Below, one piece after another: positions 12,130 to 24,800 of a DNA stretch of 64,000 bases. The position numbers were made by a program, and so were the translations under genes. Every line of letters starts with the position of its first letter. Positions within the stretch are counted from its first letter, which is position 1. Source of the DNA: Hydractinia symbiolongicarpus (taxonomy: Eukaryota > Cnidaria > Hydrozoa > Anthoathecata > Hydractiniidae). Under the pieces are notes generated by a model. The model saw nothing but the letters and a program-made list of their open reading frames with translations, was not told the origin of the DNA and searched no databases. The DNA lies in contig NC_079877.1 in NCBI RefSeq assembly GCF_029227915.1, positions 15,856,851 to 15,920,850 on the forward strand, read 5' to 3'.

Positions 12130-13689
12130 GAAATACTCCAGCTCCTAAAAAGTAAAAGTAGCCAAATGCAGTTTAACTACATCAATATTCTTAAGCAATA
12201 ATTCTTATGCTAAATGCAGTTAGGTAGCTACACCTTTTATTATTTTCCTGCAAAATAAAATGGCTGAGCAATTGTTTTAGCTAGACGGGGAACGACAGCT
12301 GTTCCCTGTGTTTTTATTCAACCCGATGATGCAATAATTTTTTTCGGAAGAGGGTATTAGACATATATATATGCACGTGCGATATGGTTTATATTCACTA
12401 AGCGATTAGCTCGGTTGACAACTTTTTTTTGGAACCTTTACGGAAACTTATTCCACAAAATAAAATTTCTGAGTGATTTTTTAACCTGGACAGGGGTAAT
12501 GACAAGCTGTCTCCTGTGTTCTTATGTAAGTCGAAGGACTGATAAAGCTTTTAAAAAAGATTTTATTACGCCTAAAGGCATGTGCGACAGGGTTTACCTG
12601 TACTAGCGCTCAGTCTGGTGTTTACGACCGGCTGTTTCCTGCTTTCTACATAAACGTAAAAATAAATTTTTTGAAAAAGGCTGTCACGCCTATGCGCATG
12701 TGTGACACGGTTTACCTTACAAAGCGGTCAGCCTGGTGTCTCAAGATTAATTTTAGAACTTCCTTTGAGATATATTTCGCAAATAAAAAAGTGCTGCTCG
12801 TCTGTTTTTGCTATGACGAGTTTTTATTTCAGATAAAGTTGCCGGAGAAATTATATTATTGTGAGCGCTTCAGTCGATATACTACATACTTCATATCTGT
12901 ACTAAAGCGCTCCACCTGGATGTGTGGCACAGTTTACGGCTCTTATTAAGCATTCTTCCAGTCGTTCAACGCAGGTCACTTAGTTACTTGTAGCTTAACC
13001 CGGCGTTAATCTTCTCTTTAATAATAGCCGTCGTCTCTTTGTCTGTGTGTCCGCGAAAGCCGTGTGCTGTTGCGGAAACACGAAATTTTTAAAATGCGCA
13101 CTAATACCAAATGCGATATATTTTTGCCGACTTTGCTTTCACCGCTCGCGGGTAGTATACTAATCACGACGCCTGATTCTTTAAGAAACAATCCAAGATT
13201 TTCGCGACTAGAAGTATATTTTCGCGGTTGAATAAACGATGGCCATTTTGATTCTTAAAAAAACAATCCAAGATTTTTGTGGCTGAATGAACGAAGGCCA
13301 TTTTGATTTTCAAAATGGTCATGTGCAATGTGTGGTCAGTGCGTGGGAGGTTTGTAGAACTGTTCGACTTTTTTTTCATCATCTGAAAGCTTTATATTTT
13401 TTAATATTTATTTTCTGTTTGTTGTCAATGTTAGGATAATTATATTTTCACGTTTTTTATCCACGTACAAATCTTAAAGCACCAGTTTTAGGATGTTTGG
13501 CTAGGAACGAAGATTATCTAGCTGGCTAGAGCCTCAATTATTGCTATTCTGTTTGGTATAAGAGCCTTTTATCCCAACCAACATTTATTTTTATGTTGAT
13601 GCTGTGGCTATTTAGCTAGTTCTTTAAAAAGTGAAAGTATAAAAATGCAGTTTGCCTACAACAATATTGTTAAGCAATAATTCTTATAC
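12130..13689 (+). repeat. Complex repeat family, diverged unit directly upstream of copy B
   Basis: This unit has the same order of landmarks as the units in copies A and B: a TAGGTAGCTACA-type start near 12,220, diverged sub-repeats of about 130 bp with GTTTACCTGTACTA, a GC-rich segment near 12,966-13,010, TAATAATAGCCGTCG, then the GATTTTCGCG-containing tail. It is clearly more diverged than A is from B. It still carries the segment near 13,098-13,150 that corresponds to a 38-bp piece missing from copy A, showing that copy A lost that piece. Confidence 0.8.
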
Positions 13690-16600
13690 TAAATAATGCA
13701 GTTAGCTAGGTAGCACCATCTTTTATTATTTTCCTGAAAACTTTTTCTTCAAAGATAATGGCGGAGCAATTGTTTTAGCTGGTGGGGTAATGACAGGCTG
13801 TTCCTTGTGTTTTTATTTATTTAAACCAAAGTTGCATTGAAGTTTTTCTAGAAAAGGGTAGTACGCCTATATGCCTGTTCAACTTTGTTTAACAGTACTA
13901 AGCGCTTAGCCCAGTGTTAACGACGGACTTTTTTTACTCCTAAGTCTCCTCCTTAATTTACTCCTAAGCGCATGTGCAATGTGGTTTACCTGTACTAAGG
14001 GGTCAACCCTATGTGACAATTAATTTTTAAACTTTCTCGGTAACCACACCTGTACGGATGTGCAACACTGTTTGCCTGGACTAACCGCTCTGCCCCGTGT
14101 TAGCAATGTATATACTGTTTCTTGTGTTTTTATTTAAACAGAGTCTGCGAGAATGTTTTTTTCAAAGTGGTATTATCCCTATACGCCTGGACAACACCAT
14201 TTAACTGTACTAAGCGCTCAGCTCGGTGTCACGATTAATTTTTCAACTTTTTACAAAAACTTATTCCGAAAATAAAACAATATTGACCGATTGTTATTGC
14301 TTTGTCAGTGTAACAACGGTTTGTAAGCTCTATTTTTATTTCAGCTATCGTTGCGGGAAAGTTACTTTTTGAAAAATATGTTACAGTCAAAACACTATAA
14401 TGGTGTATGCGCTTCACTTGATTTACAACATACTGTATACCTGTACTAAAGCGTTCCACCTGATTGTGTGACACAGTTTACGGCTCTTATTAAGCGCTCC
14501 ACAGAGTGTTCAACGCCGGGTCACACCTTGACTTGTGGCTTACCCTGGCGTTTTGACGCCGGGTTTCCCGGCTAGTCTCTTTAATAATAGCCGCATTTTG
14601 TCTGTCTGTCCGCGAAAGCCGTGTCCTGTGACGGAAACACGACATTTTTAAAATGCGCACCAATACCAAATCCGACTTTGTTTTGACGGCGTGCGCGTAG
14701 TATAGCAATCACGACGCCTGATTCTATAAAAAACAATCAAAGATTTTCGCGACCAAAAAGAATCCAAGATTTTCGCTTAAAAAACAATTCCATATGTTTT
14801 CGCGGCTGAATGAAATGAACAAGGCCATTTTGATTCTTAAAAATACAAACCAAGATTTTCGCGGCTGAATAAACAAAGCCCATTTCGATTTTGAAAATGG
14901 ACATGTGCAATGTGTGGGAGGCTTCTGAAAGCTTTATCTTTTTTTAATATTTGTTTTCTGTTTGTTTTCAACGTTAAGATAAATATATTGTCACTTTTTT
15001 AAGACTCGTACAAGTTTTAACGCACCAGTTTTAGGATTTTTGACTAGGAACAAAGATTTTCAAGGCTAGCTAGCTAGAGCCTTACTTTTTATTATTCTGT
15101 TTGATATAAGAGCTTTTTAATCTACCCAACATTTATTTTTATGTTGAGGATGTAGCCATTTACCTAGCTCCTATATTTGGCTAAAAAGTGAAAGTATAAA
15201 AATTCTATTGGCTACAACAATATTCTTAAGCAATAATTCTTTTGCTAAATGCAGTTAGGTAGCTACATCTGTTATTATTTTCCTGGAATTTTTTCTGCAA
15301 ATAAAGTGGTTGAGCAATTGCTTTAGCTGTGTTTTCATTTAAACCAAAGCTGCGATATTGTTTTTTTGGGAAATAATATTACGCCTTTTTAACTCTGTTT
15401 AACTGTACTAAGCTGTTAGCCCAGTGTTAACAACAGACTGTTTTTTTAAAAGTTTGTTATGCCTATGCGCATGTGCAAGACGGTTTACCTGTACTAAGGG
15501 TTAGCCCACTGACTATTAATTTTTGTATTTTCTCGGGAATCACACCTGTACGGATGTGCAACACTTTTTACCTGGACTAACTGCTCAACCCTGTTTAAGC
15601 AATGGACTGTTTCTTGTGTTTTTATTTAAACGTTTTTAAAAGTTTTTCCAAAAGGGTATTATCCCTATACGCCTGTACAACACTGTTCAACTGTACTAAA
15701 CGATCATCCCGGTGTCACAATTAATTTTTTAACTTTCACAAAATTTTCTTCCGCAAAATAAAATATATAATAATGAACGATTGTTTTTGCTATGATCGAG
15801 TAACAACGGTTTGTAAACTCTGTTTTTTTTTCAGCTATCGTTGCGGTAAAGTTATTTTTTTTAAATATGTTACAGTCGCAACACTATAATGGTGTATGCG
15901 CACAGTCGCAACACTATAATGGTGTATGCGCTTCACTTGATTTACGACATACTGCATACCTGTACTTAAGCGCTCCACCTGATTTTGTTCAACGCCGGGT
16001 CACACCTTTACTTGTGGCTTAACCCGGCGGTTCGATGCCGGGTTTTCCAGTTAGTTTTAATAATAATAGCCGTCGTTTGTCCGTTCGTACGCAATATGGC
16101 TTCCGATATCACTTTGATCTTTCTGCCATGTTTAGAAATCAGGGGGTTGTATAATTGAAACACTTATTTATTGATCAATAGAAATTATTAAATGAATTTA
16201 TTTTCTGAAATAATCGGTTTGTGCATGTCGTAGTTAAAGGAACAAAATATTGCGTCGGAGTTGAATTGGTCGATCGTGAAATGTGTTAAAAGTTGCTCGA
16301 ACGAAAGTAGATCCTGTCCACTTTGCTTACAAGAAAAATTAGAAATTATTTGTTATGAAAATAAACTCGAACTTTCAAACAAAAGGTCGGAAGTTGTTTC
16401 TAAATGTCACCATATTACGTTTTCACTACTCTTTTATTGTAAATAACTGATTTTTTGACACGCTTTATTGCCTCGATTTACAATGAATTATATTTTTTTT
16501 TATATACAGAATGTATCAGTCGACTTTATTATACAGCTGAATATTGTTATAAATACATGAAACTCTGAGTACTGCATAGAAGCTAAGTTTTATTTAATAT

Positions 16601-16966
16601 TGTTCTTGATATATGGCTCCTGTGGCTTACTATTATAGTCGAGCATTATTTTCAGGATTGCATTACGGATCTATTTTGAAAATAAGATATACATACATGC
16701 TAAGAAAAGTTCACACATAATGAGTCTTTTAGGCTAAACCGGCTGGGGATATTTCTTTTACAATTTATTTCTGGTGCGTCCCTCCCACGAAATAACGTCT
16801 CGCGAAATTTTTTAAAACCAATTTGCACAAAACCACCAACCAAAATTTTGGACAATTATATCACCAATTACTCAAAAATTTTCAATTTAAGAAAAGATTT
16901 ATCTCTATTTTTTTTGCAAACATCAAAATAATCAAAATAACGAGAAAAATATTACCTAATTTTACT
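13690..16966 (+). repeat. Complex repeat family, copy B (near-identical duplicate of copy A)
   Basis: This stretch aligns with 1-3144 at an offset of 13,689, shifting to 13,726 and finally 13,822. The differences visible by eye are few point changes, one A-run difference, a 38-bp segment present here near 14,659-14,697 and missing in copy A, and a 96-bp segment near 16,833-16,926 missing in copy A. Both copies end at the same point (ATTACCTAATTTTACT), after which the sequences diverge. The match is therefore a bounded, recent duplication. Confidence 0.92.
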
Positions 16967-18588
16967 AAGAAATTAAATCTTTTTAATGGTGAAGTTAGTT
17001 CTTCACTCTTTCTTTTATTCCACAAATTTAGTTCCCTCGTTATTTAGGAATGCTATCAAAATCAATGCCAATACCAGTAGCGTGTTCGGTATAAGGACGA
17101 AACGCATATAAGTCTCAGGTACAACCCTAAAATTTGCCCAAAATTAAGCTTGTAGAAAAAGATGAGAGAAAAGGTATATCTGCACATCCCTAAAAGCACA
17201 TAAGACATCAGGAGTAATTTTACAAGTAAGACGATTAGCGTCTAGCTAACTATATTTAGCTATGAATTTAACAAGGCGGCAATTAATACTAATTGGTTTT
17301 AGGAACTGCTTCTTAGCTACACGCGACATGCACACATAGAGAAAATGAAACAGTTATACCATATTTATTATAAGAGTCATATTATGGTAAATTTATAGCC
17401 AGGAAAGAAAATTATGTGAAAAAAAGCGACAGCAGGCGCTAGAAACGATGATGTAATTCAGCCCTAAATCAATCAAATCTTTGAAAATTATGTAAATGTT
17501 GCTAATTCAGCTCTATTATTGTGTTTCAAAATAATCGCGCCGGTGTGAATATTATTTTGCAGTTACCGTAAATGTTGCAACGAAAACCCCGGGCGTTTAT
17601 TTAATTTTAGAGAATTTTACAAGGAAGAGCGGGGCATTAAATTCGATAGGAATTACAGCAATCTCGCATCAGAGAGATGGAATTATTCTTTTAGCCAAAA
17701 TTAAAATAGCGGGTTTTCTAAAGGCGGGAATAATTGAGCAAATAGCTACCCTAGCTATATTTCCATCATAAATTCAACAAATCAAAATAGCTTAAAGAAC
17801 ACCAACGCTAATCCCCCTCCTTCCCCAAGGAAAAGGGGGCGTTTATTACAGAGCCGGCTCCTATTTTTAAGAGCATGTTTTTTTTAGATTATTTACGGTA
17901 ATATAGTTAAGAAAAAAACAATCGCAAGCAGAATTATACGTAGCTTATAAAATTCAGATTTGGTTTGTTTTTAGTTTTGATAACTGAAATGTTTGTGAAT
18001 AAGTCTGTTCTGATTATTTTCTTATTATTATTCTTCAGCCACAATCGAGGCTCATGTATATGCTTTATAGGGTTCGCAAGAAGGCTTTTTGATATTTTTA
18101 TAACAAAATATGGCGATTTTGAGACTAATATAGCATTTAAACAGTGTTTGTTGAGAAAGGGGTCAAGGGAAGAATCAAAGCCCCCAACTATTGTCGAATT
18201 TCAATGAGTTTTCTGGTAATCTAGGAACTATTTTTTTCTTTTTTTTTCTTGGGCATTGCTTGTCCTGGACCTGCATTTATGTCCCCTCTTCCTCCCTTTC
18301 TAAAAGAATTTTTCATTTTACGGTTCTGCATAAATAGATTAAGCGCAAAACACGAAACGTATATGCCGTATGCTGAACGAAAATGCTTTTGCTTATGAGA
18401 AACCACATAACGGTAAGTTAATGCTCCGGAAAAAAAGTTGAACAAGTTGGCAAGAGAAATTTATCTTATAGATTTGTTATTGTTACGTAGCGTACCATTT
18501 AAAATCCATGTTTTGTTCGTTCAGATAGATGGCTGTTGGAAAAACGAAAAGTCGTAATTGAATTTATTCAGTGATGAAATAATAAACG
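16967..18588. other. Intergenic, nothing recognised
   Basis: AT-rich sequence with no motif-bearing frame. The frames at 17,965-18,207 (plus) and 18,221-18,445 (minus) are short and featureless. Confidence 0.5.
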
Positions 18589-18800
18589 TAAACAAATAAA
18601 TACCGTACGTAAGTGAATAAATAAATACCGTAAATAAATAAATAAATAAATAAATAATTACCGTACGTAAGTGAATAAATAAATACCGTACGTAAGTGAA
18701 TAGATAAATACCGTACGTAAGTGAATAGATAAATACCGTAAATAAATAAATTAATACCGTAAGTAAATGAATAAATAAATACCGAAAATAAATAAATAAT
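18589..18800 (+). repeat. AAATA/ACCGTACGTAAGTG minisatellite
   Basis: Alternating AATAAATA runs and a roughly 24-bp unit built on ATACCGTACGTAAGTGAAT, present in several copies with small changes. It lies just beyond the stop codon of the nine-exon gene, probably past its 3'UTR. Confidence 0.9.
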
Positions 18801-18869
18801 TATAAATAAAAATAAAAATATAGAGATAAAAAATATAAAGTCACTTGGAAGAAAATGATTGACTTCGAT

Positions 18870-21800
18870 CTAATTACTTTCATTAATTGAGCCGTCTTCT
18901 TCTTTAGTTTCATCATCTATTACACTTTCCTGATCTTCTTGGTCTTCTTCATCTTTTGAATCTTCCGGCGTGATATTTTTCATACTCTCCAAGTAACTGT
19001 CCCACTCTGAATGTGTGATAAGAAAATACTAAAAATGGTTTCTTTTCAAAACATTTTAAAGCGTATGAAATAGTGAACTATATTTCTTGGTTGGACTTTG
19101 GACTTCAGCATCGCATCAGGGTGCCAATAATAAGTTTTATGTTAGCCAAATGAAACATACGAGAAGTAAAAAACGAAAAAAATAGGACTCTGAAATCTCA
19201 GGAAACATTCCCAGTGGCAACTGTAGTGGAGGACAATGGCTTCCTTATGACAGCGACCATTTTCGTGAGACTTGTGTTTTATTTGAGATGAAACATTATG
19301 AATCAAACTGACAGGTTCCCGTTTTTCAAGAAGAAAATAACTTTACTTGTCCAATCAGAACAGAGAATGTAAGCCTTTTGCACACTATTTTAGCCAATCA
19401 GAGAAAACTGTAAAACTGCATATTTTTGTACTGTTGAATAAAAAATAAGTAAAAATTACGCCTGCTTCTCGGTAGAAAACAAGAATACAGCATATATTTT
19501 GTGTGAATTAACCAATCACAATGCGAGACAAAATCAACCATACGATAAAAATTGATACGACCAATGGTGTAATGCTTGTGTAATATAAGTTCTACGTACC
19601 TGTGTCTGATGGACATTTCATTTCGCCGTCTAAATTTTTCTGTCTTGTCTTTAACACCAATGCCTTCGCTGAAAATACTTTTGATAAAGCACTCCCTCGA
19701 GGCGATTGCAGGTTTTCCAAAATTTGTGGACCGCTTCTCTCAATGGCTTTGTTTCCCTTGTCGTAACAAATCACCAATTGGATGCTCTCCGGAACAAAAA
19801 TCGAAAATGGGTCGAACTTGCATTGTCTTGAAAATTTCCGTTGATAGATTACAGCTGTGCCTATTACATCATTCATATTTGGTATGGATTGTAGGCATAT
19901 ACCCTGAAGACCAAGTTGACTGCAGTATCTTACCAAATCTTCATTTTCCTTTGCCTTCACATCTGCGGAAATTACTTCAATACTTTCCCATTTCTTTGAA
20001 CACCTTTTCAAATTGTTAACGAACTGTGGACCAACTATAGTGAGAGCAAATCTTTTACTTTCACTATACAATTTTACTTTAATTTTTTCAGGTACCCAAA
20101 TTGATTGAAGTTTCTTTTCTGCCATTTTTATGCCATTGATTTTGTCAAGAGATAGTACATCACCAGCGTGATATTTATCGGTGCTTGAGTAAACATTATC
20201 GCACCAATTGTGAGCTAAAAAGAAAAAAATGTGATTCCTTAAATAAATTGACGGATGTTATTGTTAAAATTCTAATTATAACTTATAATTGTTATAATTG
20301 ATATCATTTTATCAGACTTCGTTATTATTAGGCATATTATTGGAAAGTTAAAAAACACGTCTCAAAATCAGCAAACGAAACTATTTCGCATCTGTCATTA
20401 AAAAGGAAAATATTATTCCGAACTTTTAACACATTTGCATTGTATTTACAATTGGATCATGACAGACCTCTGCTACGTTATCACTATCTTTGTCATTAAT
20501 GCATCCTAGGTTACTCATTTATTTGCAAAATTAACGGGTAAACTCTAACTAGTTCACGTTTTAGGCAATACAAATAAGTCCGCCATGTAAATACTCTCAG
20601 CGTAATTTAATTTAGTATTCTTTTGTATAGAGTCCTATATTAAGAGGCCTAAAAATGCCAGCTAAGAACGTTAGAGGTAAAAAGCTTGGAAGATCACTTG
20701 GAAACAATAAAAGGAATTCCGCATTTAGTTACGCAAAGAGCCAAAATTGAAACTGATTTACACTATAATACCTGTATATTTTTTTGGAAAAGTGTATTAG
20801 TCGGATACAGATGTGCGACACGGTATATATGCCTGTGTATTAAGGGCTCAGTCTGCTGTTTCTTGTGTTTCTATTTCAATTTAAGTTGCGATACATATTT
20901 TGGAAAAAGTTAGTACGCCTATACGCATGTGCGACACGGTTAACCTTTACTAACCACTCTGTCCATTATTAACGGTGGGCTGTTTCCTGTGTTTCTGTTT
21001 ACCGAAGTTGCGATGAAGGTTTTTTCGGAAAAATGTTTTACACCTGTATGGATGTGCGACGTTGTTGACCTGCACTAAGCGCTCAGCCCAGAGTAATATT
21101 CATTTTTAAACTTTCAGTGGAAATATTTTCTGTAAAATAAAAAAGGCCTACTGTTTTTGCTATGACGGGGGTAACAAAGAGTTTTAAACTGCGTTTTTAT
21201 TTTACCTAAAGTTGTGGGAAAGTTATTTATTACACCGGAAACACCATAATGCTGTGTGCGCTTCACTCGATTTATGACATACTATATACCTGTACTGAAG
21301 CACTCCGCCTAAATGTGTGGCACAGTTTACGGTTCTTATCAATCGCTCTGCGGTGCCTTCAACGCCGGGTAAACTTGCAACGTAACCCGGTGTTTCTACG
21401 GCTAGTCCCCCGGCTGGTCTATAACAATAGCCGTATTCAGTCTGTGTCTACACAGCATATTTATTTCATACCCGAGCAAGATATTTTAATAATTTATGCT
21501 AACAGGCGCACTGGTTAGACGGGAAGTATTCCAGCGAATATATCCACGGACCAACCATTAGTTCTTGTTATTTTATTTCAATGCGAATTCTCTAGACCCT
21601 ATGGGCAACTTTATGGGCAATATGAAAGGAACACATTGATTAACTACTAAAAAAAGAATTTTCCAAACACAATCAGTCATAAATTACCTGTACATATTCT
21701 TATGGAATTGACTGTTTCCTGTTCTGGCTGGATTTCGACGACTCTAATTGTGTATACCTTTAACTTTTTTTTACTAGAATACAAGGCCATTCCACGATAA

Positions 21801-24800
21801 GGGCCAGTCTCTTCAGCTATAAGAAATTATAATTCAGATACATTACTTTTTACTCTCCTAAATCATCAGAGATTCTTTTATAGGTAATGCTATTCTGCAT
21901 CGTAATTACACGGTATATAAAAGCATTTAATAGTACAAAAACCTGCTTTGTCAGATTTAATATAAATCTCTTTATTATAAGGCACGAAGATTGCCTTCTT
22001 AACAACAGACTTTGTGAACTGGTATGTTTGCGTTGTTGCTGTTGACTCCTAAATAAAATATAAAGAACAAACAAAGTTTGCTTTTTAACCAGCGATATTT
22101 GTGGAAATGGGTACACAGTCTGAAGATTTTTAGACTTTGATATTCAGCCTATTTGACGTCTATAAATAATGTTTGCTGTTGTTCGTATTGTAAACCTCTT
22201 GTTGACGAGTATGGATAGTTTTAATAGTATTTTAACATTACCAGGTAATTTTCGTCTCGGGATTGGTGGTTCAATGTGCAAAAGAGTGGCAGTAAAAACA
22301 AGAAGGCGAAATTAGTTTTTCAATACGTGAAAACGCATGTTATTTTTAAAGAAAGTCAAAAATGGCTTATCGGCGTCTCCCAAAATGGCTATATTCAGGA
22401 ACTCAGCAACTATGACAATCGTGGAAATTTGTTTTGACTTTTTTTCATCAAACCGGCCTAAAAACATATCACCACAAGTATCAAGTACGGCTTTAAACAA
22501 AAGGCACATTTTTCTTGTTAATATATCAAAATAAAACAAATGTTTTAATCAAATGAAAAAATGCAATTTTGAACTTGTTTTGTCAGGCACTTTTAGCCTA
22601 TGCCCATTCTCGACCTGAGAGCTTATTGAGATAAACGTCGAAAGTCAAAGATATCTGAGAACGAGAATGGCTAACATATGAATAAAACTTTAAACAAGTG
22701 AAAACCTATTTGGAATAATTTTAGGCAATGCCTAATTTTACCTCATTTGTGCGACATTAAGTCCTTTGTTTATAGGCATAACGTTACTAATTTGATAAAT
22801 GCACTAAGCAGCTTTAAAAAGTCTTTTTTAATCGTTGCGCAAGCCGAAGATTTTACCTGCCCATAACAACTTCGAAAAGTCCCTGCTTTTAGGGCTAATG
22901 GAAAGGATTCACCCTCTACTAAGGTGGCTCTATTTAAATACGTTATCTCTACCAGAATTTAGAGGAGTTTTTGATCTACATACAGTCTATTCTCGATAAG
23001 TAAAACCTCCACAGGACCGAAAAAAATGAGAGTGGAAGAGCAATTGAATCGAACTCGCCGCATTGATGCATAAATTAGAGGTTATGTTCGTATCGCTGTC
23101 TTGATGTCAGAATAGTCAAGATGCCCTGGCCACAAGAATAAAATGTGATGGATTTTTAAAATGTTTAAACCTTACCTTTTGTGTTGTGAATCTATCGATC
23201 TGAAACGTACAACATACATAATATCATTAATGTACAAAATTAACAAAACTTAAAAAACTATTCTTTAAAATTCTTTTTAGTAGCAAGAACATTACCTTTG
23301 CACAGTCAGGCCTATCCAAACTACTGCATATGTATACAGAGCTCACATCCTTCATTACATCTTTGTTACCAACATTTTTGTAATAGTCAATAATGCGTCT
23401 GACGTAGTTGTATATTTCTTTATGGTTGCCAGGCGTTTTCATCACCGTAATAAATATTTTCCAGTTGTTTCCCATTTTAGACGGATCCAATAAAAAATCA
23501 AGAGATTTGTAATCTGCTTCAAATATGGCTTTTAATTCTTTGTTCATTGTTTCCATGCCCTGTGGAACTTTAGCATAATATGACATAATAAGGGCGCAGT
23601 GTGTTGTTCTGAATGTTACCAAAGATTTAATCAGCTCAACACATTGATTATCTTTTCCTCCCTTGCAGATACCTTGCATAGTTTGGTCAAATTTAAGTTT
23701 CACTTCTTTTAATTTGTCAAGAGCGGCATTTTGCTCTTTGTCGTCATTTTTCTTTTTGTCGTCATTCGCGGTATTCCCTAATTCAACAATTCTTTCCATG
23801 GCGTATTGAAGAGTAGCTTTTAAATTATCGATTGAATCCGTTACTCGAAATTGATCCAGTGCTCTAAAATCAGTTAATAGTACAAAGACAAACTAATAAA
23901 AAAACTAAATTATATATATAATAATGCCAGTTCCGTGTGTCTCTTTGTCACTTTTGCAAGCGAGATATTTTTTACCACCCGAATGCGCGAGTTTGTCGAG
24001 TTTTTTTGTTTTGTTTGCATTTGTCTCCCAACCGTAAGAAACCACGTGATAGAAAATAAGCAGTATGATTTGCTGAAATTCGTACTTTTGAACGGGACGG
24101 CATTCGAATAGAAAGTTCCCTTGGCGTAAAAACAAACAAACATAAAAATCTCTCCATAAAGTTCTCGACAAAAGGCAAACTTAAGAAGGTGATAAAAAAT
24201 GTCTTATTTTGGACGATCCCTTAGTCATAAAAAAGTGCAGATATTAAGAGCAAGGAAAGTCAAAGTGAAGAAGTGGAGTGGATTAAAAAAGTATATAATT
24301 TGGAACTGAGTTACCGTCGACACACAAAACAACGACAAAAGAACGGTCCCTTCTTCTTTAAAAAAGTGCAAAAATGAAATGGTAAAGTGTTTCAAAAAAG
24401 AATATATGAGAAAGAAAGAAAAGACCAAGTGAAGAAGTAGAAGTAAATGTAGAAAAGTGAAGTTGGAAGTCACAATAACGGAAGTGGAGAGTGAAGCTAG
24501 AAGTAGTAAAGTAAAGTTAGAAGTAGAAAATGAATACTAGAGTTTGAAGTTCACAAGTCACAATTCAGAAAAAGTAAGAACTTTAGACGTTTCGTTTTTA
24601 TATGTAGGACACTTGAAATTGCGTTTTTTTATAAAGAAGCAGAGATAGCATATATTTTTTTTGCATCATTAATGTGTCTTCTGGTGCATAACTAATGTAT
24701 TTTGTCCTAAAATTCAAAATGCTACATAAAGCTGTTAGCTGGCTACAATGTGCTAGCGAAATAGAAAATTTCGGTTTTTTGAACTAACTGCAAATGTCAT

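Noticed and set aside
22860-22925. Possible extra minus-strand exon ending in a GTAAAA donor
   Set aside because: No reading gave the phase needed between the 24-nt exon and the next exon. The exon at 21,943-22,048 fits exactly.
23905-24178. Three overlapping minus-strand frames
   Set aside because: All lie in the large intron of the nine-exon gene, use three different frames over the same bases, and have no splice signals matching the flanking phases.
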